Shown here: piece after piece, positions 55,181 through 64,000 of the stretch
How positions within the stretch are numbered: position 1 is the first letter of the stretch
Layout: every line of letters starts with the position of its first letter
NCBI RefSeq assembly: GCF_947507565.1
Contig: NC_089175.1
Coordinates: forward strand, 3,771,733 to 3,835,732
Source of the DNA: Oscarella lobularis
Taxonomy: Eukaryota > Porifera > Homoscleromorpha > Homosclerophorida > Oscarellidae
Length of the DNA: 64,000 nucleotides
Reading direction: 5' to 3'
Translations under genes and position numbers: made by a program
The notes under the pieces: generated by a model
Told to the model about the DNA's origin: nothing
The model's input: the letters and a program-made list of their open reading frames with translations, nothing else
Database searches by the model: none

Positions 55181-57273
55181 ATGAAATCCTGCGTTGTTCA
55201 ACTTCTCTTGTACTTCACCATTGAGACAGGTGAGAGTCTGCGGCACTAGCTGTACATTCAACGTACGTGTTTTGAAACGATGAAACTGAAAGGTTTGTTC
55301 ACTTTCTTGATCGTGCACACTCTAAAAACAGTAAGGGAGAGGGAATGGGTAGCCGTGGGTCATAAGTTTCCCCGGCTAACGCTGTCTGGGCTCAAACCCG
55401 CGGGGGAAAAGTCATCGCGTGACGAGTCCCTAAAGTCTCTAGGGGTGGCCGACGGGCATCTTGTCTGATTAGAAGAGTGCTTTTTTTGCATTAATTAACC
55501 GATCGCCTCATAGCTTGTTTTACGCCCTAAGCGCTACTAGTGGCTTTGTGGGCCGGGTCCGCATTGCACCTGTTAACTTGGGCACTTTAGCTCCTATGCT
55601 TTTGCTCACGCGATTTATTTAGGATCTTCTACGGTCAATGTACGGTTGGCGTCGAGTGCTCATCTTCTTCCCGGTCAGAACGCCTTGTTTTCATGCTCTG
55701 TGACTGCTCCCGCATCAAGTTCTTTCCGAATCACTCGCTGGGAGAAAGGCGGCACGGCGCTTAACCTGAACGACTCCCGCTACACATCGAATCCGACATT
55801 GGAGTCCTTTAGCATCCATCAAGTGACGAAAACGGACACGGGATTGTACTACTGCGTAGCTACAATCGATGGGGCGGAGAAGAGTGATGTGGCGTATCTC
55901 GATGTTTTAGGTAAACGCTTCTTGGTCTCTGATAAAAATCTATACGCCGCTTTAGTGAACCCAGAAATCTCCTTCAATCCACTTACTGTTGCAGCTGAAG
56001 GTGACTCGGTCACTCTTGGCTGCCCGAGCGCCTATTTCACTTCCATCCGGTGGACGTTCAATGGCGTGAAAACGAGTCGCAAACTGGGCTATACTTACAG
56101 CAAGAATAACGCGTTTCTCACCATCGATCGAGTGTCTCGGACGCAAGCGGGACAATACGTCTGCACGGCATTCAATTACTACAATTACTTTGCGACAATG
56201 GGTACACCGGTGTTGGTAGTTCACTGTGCGTAAAACCTAAACGTTGATCGAGCGTTTATATGGCTCTAGTTGGACAAATGTTTTTTTGCAGATGCCCCTG
56301 ACGTTGTTGTTCACGGTCCGTCGAATGGGACAGTTATTCAAGACGACGCGGTGCGCCTGTACTGCAATGCATCCGGCGTTCCGCCGCCGCGAATACGCTG
56401 GGAGAAAGACGGGGTACTCGTTTCGGACTTGCGAAGCAGTCGGTATAAAATCGAGTCAGAGGGAAAAGTATTGTCTATTGCTGGCGTCCTTACAAGCGAT
56501 ACCAGCAACATAACGTGCATTGCAAACAATAGCATGGGCTCAAGCTCGGATTATTGTGAATTGACAGTAGAAGGTAAAAGCGCAACTTCTGCTACCACAA
56601 AATTAACACCGGCTTACATGTATCCATCCACCAAAGGTAAGCTCTTATAGAAGTTCAAAGCTGTTTTAGATGATTCTAGTCTTGCGCCTTTTTTACATCA
56701 GCACCTTTAGATGGCACTAGTAATCAGAATACGTATTCATTGCTTTATTGCTTTACGATTTAATTATTTGTAGGCAAGTCACTGGCTGCTATTGCTGGCT
56801 CCGTTTCTGGAGGCGTTTTGCTTATTGCTATCTTCATAGTGGCAGTGGTCGAAGTGAGAAAGAAAAATAAAGGCAGAAGACAGGACGGCGCAGCTCCTAG
56901 ACAAAGTAATCATATAGGTAGACTAAGATTGTTGTGCTTCCTTATTCCTAATCGTTATAGAGCAGTGCGAGGCAAAGAAAGGAGCAGATGGAGCAGAAAG
57001 AGGTCGCTATAGCGTAAGCAAAGAAATAATCATAGGATGATAAAGTGCTTTGACGCTTCACAGTGTTCTGACGAGGATTCAAGAATCGACATTATAGAGG
57101 AAGTGAAAAAAAACAGAGAGGAAGTGAGAGAAGTCAGAAAAGATGTCGCTCATTTAACTGTAGGTGCTACGTGGGTTGTCTGGCATCACCTATTTATTGT
57201 GGTGCTGCAGGATGTGATTAAGAGCAGTCAAAAGCTGATAGCGGACAAACAGTCTACAATCACAGATGTCTAA
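55181..57273 (+). CDS. Q1: three-Ig membrane receptor with coiled-coil-like tail
   Basis: Eight exons: 55181-55229, 55623-55910, 55956-56225, 56292-56636, 56774-56905, 56961-57013, 57064-57159 and 57211-57273. The sum is 1296 bases (431 aa). The signal peptide is MKSCVVQLLLYFTIETG. Ig1 has FSC...W...DTGLYYC, Ig2 TLGC...W...AGQYVC and Ig3 LYC...W...NITC. Exon 4 runs on into a Ser/Thr-rich stalk (SATSATTKLTPAYMYPSTK). The membrane helix is VSGGVLLIAIFIVAVV. The tail has GRYSCSDEDS and a charged heptad-like segment (IIEEVKKNREEVREVRKDV). The last three joints are phase 0 or mixed and were chosen because they keep frame. It lies 523 bases after the broken TRAF P1. Confidence 0.8.
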
Positions 57274-57730
57274 TCATTTATGGCACTCTGTCTCTCTGCA
57301 TGTCTCACTGTATGTGTTTTGGTGCGTCAGCTCTTTTCCTTCACTTCACAGTAGCCAAGAAAGCGATTCGCCGCTCCGTTACCGTTGCATCGACGCTGTC
57401 TCCTTCTTTATACAGTAGTACAGTACGGTACCGTCGTCGATCGTCTCGCACGCGCACGATCGAGTAACATCGAGTCAAAGTCGTCTTGCGCAGGGACCTT
57501 GCTTTTTCTGGATGAAGCGCAATCTTCAAAGGTAACTCCCTCCGACTCAATCACAGTATTAAAGCTGTCTATTTTATCTTATAGACATACTGACGAGGCT
57601 GATGAAGAGCTTTCTCTGATGTCGATCGTCATTCACCTCGGAGCCCCGAGGTGATAGAACTGGCTCAACTCTTGAGCCTAAACGTGGCTCAAACGCAGTG
57701 AAGCTCAACCCCTACTCCAGTGACATGGGG
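57274..57730. other. Intergenic after Q1
   Basis: No gene was recognised. Small open frames on both strands overlap and lack family motifs. A short inverted repeat (cctcggagccccgagg) occurs near 57638, and a (tcgtcgatcgtctcg)-type GC-rich stretch near 57433. Confidence 0.45.
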
Positions 57731-58235
57731 GATAAACTGTCACCCCACTTGGGCAAGACACGGTGGGTCACAATCCACATGTTTTTCACGAGGTTCTTTA
57801 TCTGCACTTGAGGCAGGATCATGCCGCACTTCTCAGGACATCGGACCTTGGCAAAAGTACACTCCTTCTCCACGTGATCCTTGAGACAGATAGAGAAGAA
57901 AATTTTTGCGACCACGTCCACACGAAAGTTAGTTTTTAAAGCATTTGCACTTTAGAGCCAATTCTAGACCTCAGGAACGGCGAACACTACGCAGGACCCT
58001 TTTAGACGAGGCACACGGCTCGGAAATACTTCCAAAAATGTAGTACAAAAACTTATTTTTATTCCCGCCGAAAAGTGGTCCGCCAAAACCGGACCGGCCG
58101 GACCGTCTGCTACGGGCCTGTAATTTCCTACAGATAACGAAACTCTATCTCCTGCTTGCTTCCAGCTGCGTGTTCAAGAGACTTCACCTTCAACTGGAGC
58201 ACCTTCCTATTGGTTCTCTGATCGGAAAACACGTG
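57731..58235 (-). pseudogene. Inverted TRAF zinc-finger relic
   Basis: On the minus strand, 58235-58130 reads FSDQRTNRKVLQLKVKSLEH, the P2 finger exon 3 with two cysteines changed to serine and a terminal stop. A diverged gap follows, then 57885-57745 reads DHVEKECTFAKVRCPEKCGM, the finger exon 4. RING and MATH parts are missing. It is a third TRAF copy, lying between the two cassettes in reverse. Confidence 0.8.
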
Positions 58236-58743
58236 CGAAACTCACTAAACCGAAAGTCGTGCAAAGACAAAAACAAGCGTCTTCTCGGCGGTTTACAATC
58301 TTGAATGATATAAGTGCTGGAGCTCACATTTAATGATTTATGGAGAAGGCGAATGGAAATTCATGAGTATGGTGTGTACACAATTGCGCTTTCTACATAC
58401 TTTCACATCCAAGAGCCAGATCGCGAAGACTCAGCCTATGGTGCGATGGAAACAAAAGCCAGACGTAAGGACTGCTAAGCTTGTTTTTTGCGCAAGGCTG
58501 TTGATGTAGGGATATGCGTCTGCTGTCTATTATGTGCCTCTGCTGTTCACATAGATGTGCCTTTTTTTGCTGGCTGAGTGACTAGTTGCAACACAATTCA
58601 AAAATTTTCATGTTTAGTCTGACTTCTAGTCGATACTCTAACCACGGATTGTAGAGAAATCCGTGCGCTCTAACCTCTAACCTCCCCTCGTCCATGGTGC
58701 ACCTCTTATGTATCTAGCCTACTGCACATGCGCATCGTAGAGC
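58236..58743. other. Intergenic upstream of TRAF P2
   Basis: No coding exon. The last 25 or so bases (cctactgcacatgcgcatcg) match those before the P1 start (about 53130-53160), so the proximal promoter was copied with the gene. Confidence 0.55.
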
Positions 58744-60361
58744 ATGGCCTGCAGCAGGCTTTCCGACGAGCTCGACTCTCAGCACGAACCAGAAGATGTA
58801 TTTGCGAGGAGTCTCTCGTGCAATGACGGGAAGTCCGTATACCCGGAACCGATCAACGGCTCCGACGAAGCGCTATTCGTGCAACGTCCGGATCCGGACT
58901 ACAAGTGTCCGGTCTGCTCGGGAGTGGCGAGAAGTCCTATGCAGGGGCCGTGTGGTCATCTTTTCTGTGCGACCTGCTTCGAACGCTTGCCAAAGTGAGA
59001 GCGTACAATAGATGTGTGATGACGTCACTTCGTGTAAACGTAAACACAGACGGCACGGTTCGTTCGTGTGTCCGAGAGATGGGCTGAAGCACCGTGAGGA
59101 CTACGTAAAATCATCCGAATTAGCTTTAAAGACTAAAACTAATTATTTTGTGTTGTACAGGCGTTTCCGGATCAGAGAACGAATAGGAAGGTGCTCCAGT
59201 TGAAGGTGAAGTGTCTCGAACACGCCGCTGGATGCAAGCAGGAGATAGAGCTTCGTTATCTTCAGGTAATTAAATAGAACGCATCATACTTTTTGCTTCT
59301 CTATTATCTGTCTCAAGGACCACGTGGCAAAGGAGTGTACTTTTGCCAAGGTTCAATGTCCTGAGAAGTGCGGCGTGATCATGCCTCAAGCGCAGATAAA
59401 GAACCACGTGAAGAACATGTGCATCAATCGTAAGTTCACGTGCAGCTATTGCAGAAAATTGATGACGTTCTGGCATTACAAAAACGTGAGTGTATATATC
59501 TAAGAGAAAATACACGGTGTACTCATAAAGTCCTTAGGGCCACAAAGATTTGTTTTGTGACAAGATTGTCGTCGCTTGTCCGAAATGCAAGCAAGAGATG
59601 CTTCGTGAGAAAGTGAGAGTAGACCAAGGCAATGCCATAGTAATAATACTAATAATTGAATTCTGTATTTTAGTTTAGGGTGCACTTATCAGACTGCCCA
59701 AGAGTGGAAATCAAGTGCGAATACGCCCACTTCGGCTGTTCGTTCACAGTAAAAATTAAATAAAATCAAAAATCAAAATGAATCTCACACCTATTTCCAG
59801 ACCCCAAGAGAATCAATGCCTCAGCATCTCGCCACCCAAATGCAGGAGCACGCCGACCTCATGCTCGCTTATCACAAAGACGTCAAAGAGAAAGTCTTCT
59901 CCATGGAAACCTATCTGAAGGCGAAAGCGTTGTCACTCGGCACGTTTGTGTGGACCATACAGAATTGGTCGCGCATCGACGCTCGCGAGACCGTGACTCT
60001 AACCAGTCCCAAGTTCCAGCTCGCCGATGCCGTCTACCTTCAAATGCGACTGAGAGCTAGCGGCGACTGGGCGGGCAATCGATTTGCCATTATAACCGCC
60101 AAGCTGTTCGGCGCTCGCGTGGCGGCCTTCGATTTCATGATTTCGCTCGGCGACAACGTTCACAGCGAGAAGGCCGGACGCGTGACGATGAGAGATTGGC
60201 CGGACGCGTATCTGGCGTGCTACACGCGAGCGCGCGATTGGGATCCCGAGGGACCTATGGGAGCGATTTTCGGGGAGATGTTGTACACCGACGAGATTCA
60301 CGTCGAAGAGTTTCCGGCTCGCGACGACGTGATGCAAGTGAAGTTGAAGTGCAGCGGGTAA
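58744..60361 (+). CDS. P2: TRAF protein (RING, TRAF-type zinc fingers, MATH)
   Basis: Seven exons: 58744-58994, 59050-59104, 59161-59265, 59318-59485, 59538-59612, 59674-59748 and 59801-60361. The sum is 1290 bases (429 aa). RING is at about residues 58-98 (CPVC...CGHLFCATC...CPRD). TRAF-type zinc fingers are at about 115-250 (KCLEHAAGCKQEIEL, CTFAKVQCPEKCG, CINRKFTCSYC, CPKCKQEM, IKCEYAHFGC). A short helical linker (MQEHADLMLAYHKDVKEKV) is followed by the MATH/TRAF-C domain at about 280-428 (FVWTIQNW, LRASGDWAG, HVEEFPARDD). TRAFs bind receptor tails through MATH and act as E3 ligases or adaptors in NF-kB/JNK signalling. Length and order are typical. It is the only intact TRAF of three copies here and lies 586 bases upstream of receptor Q2. 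Confidence 0.93.
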
Positions 60362-60947
60362 GGAGAAGTAGTAGTGGGCTGGGTATTGGGGGGTCTTTCC
60401 AATCGTCTCTCGATCAGTGTTAGGCTTCATTGAGAATCTTTTTTGAGGTGACCTGTAGTTCTAATGACGCCGTTGTTCTGTATACGGTCACGAATTATAC
60501 TTCTAACAATCGGCATTGGTGGTTTGACGTTGGGTATAAGTTTCGTTCATTAATGAATTATTTATTTAATTAGTTTTGTGTCGGGCAGCGCGTGTTTTTA
60601 GACGCGAGGCGAATTTTTGAAGCTTCAGGTTAGGAAAGCTCGCTAGAATAGACTTTGAGTGAAAGGTTTGCTGACGTAGAGATAATATTTTTCCTAGAAG
60701 GGGAGTGGGAGGACGATTTGCGCGCGCACAGGTATTCTTTTTCTAGTCCTTTGTTGTGGTGAGCGACGGCCGATCTGAGGCTTCAAAGCGACGCGTGAGA
60801 CTTCGATTTTCGCGGCTTTCATGTTACGTTAATTAGTCAAATCGGCTTCTTGCAGGTTTCTTTCTCACCGGATCTCAACTTCAGCTACGCTATCTGCTTT
60901 TCCGGCTTCCGTTTCCTCGCTCGTTCGCTTGCGCGTCGATCACGTAC
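60362..60947. other. Intergenic between TRAF P2 and Q2
   Basis: No coding exon seen. It is partly homologous to 54658-55180. The right end, which includes tcgatcacgtacatgaaatc, probably carries the Q2 promoter and start context. Confidence 0.55.
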
Positions 60948-62964
60948 ATGAAATCCTGCATTGTGCAGCTGCTCTTTTACTTCACAATTGAAACGGGTGA
61001 GAACGGCTTAATTTGCACGGTTTGCACGCGTTTTTGAAAAGTGAAACTACTTTCACTTTCGCGACTAATAAAAGAGCGAGGGGTCGGCCGGTCGAGTCAT
61101 GAACTTTCCCCCGACTAGCTCAAACCCGTGAAGAAAACGAGTAGTAGTCTCGCGTGACGATCCCCCAACAGTCCCTCAGACGAAGCCATCATTATAGGCC
61201 CGGAGACTCCGAGTCTGATTGGCGGACCATGTTATTTTTTGCATTAACCAATCGCCTAAACGTTTGTTTTGTACATTAGTGGCTGCACTAGTATTGTTTA
61301 GGAGTTCCGACGCGCCGCCTATTTGGCAGATTAGCTCCTACGCTTTTGCTCACGCGATTCATTTAGGCTCTTCTACGGTCAAGATACTGTTTGCGTCGAG
61401 TGATCGTCTTCTTCCCGGTCAGGATGCTTCGCTTTTGTGCTCCGTGATCGGGTCAATTACTTTCCAAATCACTCGCTGGGAGAAAGGCGGCACGGCGCTT
61501 AACCTCAATGACTCCCGCTACACATCAAATCCGAAATTGACGTCCCTTGGCATTCATAAAGTGACGAAAACGGACACGGGATTGTATCGATGCGTAGCTA
61601 CGATTGATGGGGCGGAGAAGAGCGGTGCGAAGTATCTCGCCGTTTTAGGTAAACGCTTCTTTTGTTGGTCTGTGATAAAAAAACTTGTGATCTGTGCCGC
61701 TTTAGTGAACCCCGAAATTTCCTTCAATCCGCTTACTGTTGCAGCCGAAGGTGACTCGGTCACTCTTGGCTGCCCGGGCACCTACTTCACCACCATCGAG
61801 TGGACGTTCAATGGCGTAAACATGAGTCGTAAACCGGGCTATACTTACAGCAAAAATAACGCGTATCTCACCATCGATCGAGTGTCTCGGACGCAAGCTG
61901 GGCAATACGTCTGCACGGCAATCAATTATTACCCTAACCATGCGAAGACGGGTACACCGGCTTTGGTAGTTCACTGTACGTAAAACCATAGCGTTGATAG
62001 AGCGTTTGCATGCTGGGCGAATGTTTTTTCGCAGATGCTCCCGAAGCCGTTGTTCACGGTCCGTCGAATGGGTCAGTTATTCAAGACAACCCGGTGTACC
62101 TGTACTGCAATGCATCCGGCGTTCCGCCGCCGCGAATACGCTGGGAGAAAGACGGGGTGCTCGTTTCGGACTTGGGAAGCAGTCGGTATAAAATCGAGTC
62201 GGAGGGAAAGGCGTTGTCTATCGATGGCGTCCTAACGAGCGATACCAGCAACATAACGTGCATTGCAAACAATAGCATGGGCGCAAGCTCGGATTATTGT
62301 GAACTGAGAGTAGAAGGTAAAAACGCAGGTGGGAGAGTTTTTAACACTATACGAGTGTTCTAGGTCCACCTTCTCCTCCAGAGTTGATAGGTGTAAGCAT
62401 AACCGTTACCACCATTCCCTCACATCGTATCAGTATGTTCGCTAATTGGACGATTCCTTTCGATGGGAATAGTCCCATAAATGGGTACGTGCTACATTAC
62501 CGGGAAAAAGAAGACGCGCGCTGGTCCGTGACGCCGACGCGGGAGACGGAAAATTTCAAGGCTATCGACATCGGCGTAGTAGATGAGTCGGATATAATAG
62601 GTTATGAATTTTACGTCACTGCTGAGAACTTGCGCGGAGCATCGAAGCGTTCGAGAATTGTTCAAGCATCTAGGAAGGATTTTATCTTTATTACGCCGCC
62701 AACGTCATCTCCACCACCACCACCACCACCACCAGGCAATTTTTAGTCCTTTAGGGAAGATGCCCGCCGGGTTCATGGGGTTTGTGCGTAGATCTCTCTG
62801 GTTCGCGTGTTATTGCAATCGCTTTATCCGGTTTTGCATCTACAGTCTTGACTACGTTGGCTCTTATTATGCTAGTGCATAAGCGGCAGAAATCGACTCG
62901 TTTTCGACCGCAGCAGTACCCAGTGCAACAAAACAGTAATAAAATTAAACTTACCTTTTATTGA
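60948..62964 (+). CDS. Q2: three-Ig, one-FN3 membrane receptor with poly-proline stalk
   Basis: Exons: 60948-60996, 61367-61648, 61706-61975, 62035-62316, 62364-62735 and 62792-62964. The sum is 1428 bases (475 aa). The signal peptide is MKSCIVQLLFYFTIETG. Ig1-Ig3 parallel Q1 closely (LLC..DTGLYRC; TLGC..AGQYVC; LYC..NITC). Unlike Q1, an FN3 domain follows (FANWTIPFDGNSPINGYVLHY), then eight prolines and the membrane helix (RVIAIALSGFASTVLTTLALIML). The intron before the helix exon must start with GC (ccag/gcaatt). The tail is short (HKRQKSTRFRPQQYPVQQ). A further open stretch at 62970-63096 (MPSLVDQIIGNGLKVKYNAV) could be an alternative tail exon, so the 3' end is uncertain. Confidence 0.8.
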
Positions 62965-63693
62965 TTAGAATGCCTTCTTTGGTGGATCAGATAATCGGGA
63001 ACGGCTTGAAAGTCAAGTATAATGCTGTTTGTCCCTCTAATCGCTTGTACAGCCATTTGAAGAAACATAATCAGGAGGACACCAAGGTACTATGAATAGT
63101 ACGCAGAATCGCCGGTATGCTTTTACGTTTGTACTGTGACGTTACCTGTACGGCTAGTTCAACCCGTCGCGGTAGGATCCTTTTATTTAGCTTAACAAGC
63201 TAGCAAGAGAAGATGGTAGCATCCTTTTATAGAGTTTGCTTTGCACTGTATCTGTACAGTATATTGTTGACAATGCACTCAGTTTCAGGTACATTTCACG
63301 ATACGATTGTTGCTCAAAGGTGCATATCTTCATCGCGTTCTGCACCCAGAGTAAATTAAATTGAGGTCGTCGTTTGCATAAGCCTAATTCCATTACCCTA
63401 TCTATTTAGCTGATTGGACACGTCGAAGCCCTGCGTGGAGAAAGCAGTAGTACGCTTGCGCGCATTGTGAGCGCCGACAGCTGCCATTGTTCTCCGCCGT
63501 ACACTCTGACCGCAATACGAAGCGTGAGAAACTTTAATAAAGACGTGATCGGTCATGCGGCAAATGTTGACCTGCAGGTGCAGCAGACCCAGGATTCTGT
63601 GAATTCATGCAAGTGGTGCAGTGCCCGCCAGATTAGAGAAAGAACGACTTCATCGTTTCTCCGACTGTCTGGCTGCATGGTAACACCGAGTCT
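62965..63693. other. Intergenic between Q2 and Q3
   Basis: Apart from the possible Q2 tail exon at 62970-63096, no coding exon can be supported. The right end leads into the Q3 start codon and probably holds its promoter. Confidence 0.45.
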
Positions 63694-64000
63694 ATGAAAC
63701 GCTTCATCATACAGCTGCTCATCTGTTTGGCTGTCAAGGCGGGTAAGACTGTCGATGTTTAGCTAGAGTAAGACGGTAGCGTCGCGACCTGCACTTTCTT
63801 GTTTTCTTTGGCTTATTTAATACAAAAAGTCGTAGGGTGACAAAGGGAGCTATATAGTCTAGTAGAGAAATTGAGTAGGCCTGCTGTAGTCCCCAAGGAA
63901 GAGGAAACTGTTTGGCTGGCTATGTGCAGCTGTTGACTTTTCCGTGACGTCTGTATTCTTTGCAGATGCACGCCCCACTAAGATTGCAAACCTTTTGGTT
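63694..64000 (+). CDS. Q3: start of a third Q-type receptor, cut by window end
   Basis: Exon 63694-63742 encodes a signal peptide, MKRFIIQLLICLAVKAG, ending in a phase-1 gtaaga donor. The next exon begins at 63966 after tctttgcag and reads DARPTKIANLLV to the window edge. The leader resembles those of Q1 and Q2 (MKSC.VQLL...). The position directly after Q2 and the same phase-1 leader intron argue for a further family member; its domains lie outside the window. Confidence 0.65.

Noticed and set aside
59999-60430. 143-aa minus-strand frame
   Set aside because: Antisense of the TRAF MATH exon, which is unambiguous on the plus strand.
61219-61983. 254-aa frame starting MADHVIFC
   Set aside because: Includes upstream intron sequence and reads through intron 2 of Q2. 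The leader exon at 60948 is conserved with Q1, so that start was preferred.
1-64000. CRISPR arrays, tRNA, rRNA, bacterial operons
   Set aside because: No regularly spaced repeats, no cloverleaf that I could fold with conserved T-arm, and no ribosomal sequence. The gene structure is eukaryotic with spliceosomal introns.

Overview
This window looks like animal nuclear DNA, most likely from a sponge or another early-branching metazoan. The genes have short GT-AG introns (mostly 45-75 bases). They encode secreted or membrane immunoglobulin (Ig) and fibronectin type III (FN3) receptors with signal peptides, a RING/TRAF-zinc-finger/MATH protein, and a protein that looks like the ZYG11/ZER1 family. 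There are no operons, rRNA or tRNA. The sponge assignment is an inference from compactness and gene content; the sequence contains no direct taxonomic marker.

Positions 1-35,940 hold a receptor array in mixed orientation. I could splice eight complete genes so that every exon joint keeps frame and the total length divides by three: R1 (3624-5808, -), R3 (10060-12162, +), R4 (12398-14676, +), R5 (16114-18378, +), R6 (18814-20998, -), R7 (23079-25183, +), R8 (25593-28661, -) and R9 (33500-35940, +). R2 (7777-9948, -) is complete except for a one-base frameshift in its tail, and the 3' end of another R9-type gene opens the window (24-338). The usual plan is signal peptide, Ig-like 1, Ig-like 2, three FN3 domains, one membrane helix and a tyrosine-bearing tail. 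R9 has three Ig and two FN3 domains. Between these genes lie about ten decayed copies, chimeras and loose tail exons, plus two palindromic mobile elements. Nearly every domain exon has phase-1 introns on both sides, so exons can be exchanged freely, and several genes do combine the N-terminal half of one subtype with the C-terminal half of another.

Positions 36,563-46,933 hold a second tandem family (L1-L4 plus fragments). These are small secreted cysteine-containing proteins of about 340-400 residues with a MAM-like C-terminal part. I could not assign them to a named family.

Positions 46,967-52,930 hold three intronless genes: M (331 aa, with a long glycine/alanine-rich hydrophobic segment between helical arms), N (579 aa, unrecognised) and O (791 aa, LRR plus ARM-like, ZYG11/ZER1-like). 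N and O are divergent and share a 221-base interval.

Positions 53,161-64,000 hold a duplicated cassette: a TRAF gene followed about 0.5-0.6 kb later by a three-Ig membrane receptor. In the first cassette the TRAF gene is broken (53161-54657) and the receptor Q1 is intact. In the second both TRAF (58744-60361) and receptor Q2 (60948-62964) are intact. A third receptor (Q3) begins at 63694 and runs off the window.

Read together, the first 36 kb and last 11 kb resemble a rapidly evolving cell-surface recognition locus: tandem receptors, many pseudogenes, domain swapping, ITIM/ITSM/NPxY-like tails and a linked TRAF adaptor. An allorecognition or innate-immune role is a hypothesis drawn from architecture, not something the sequence proves.
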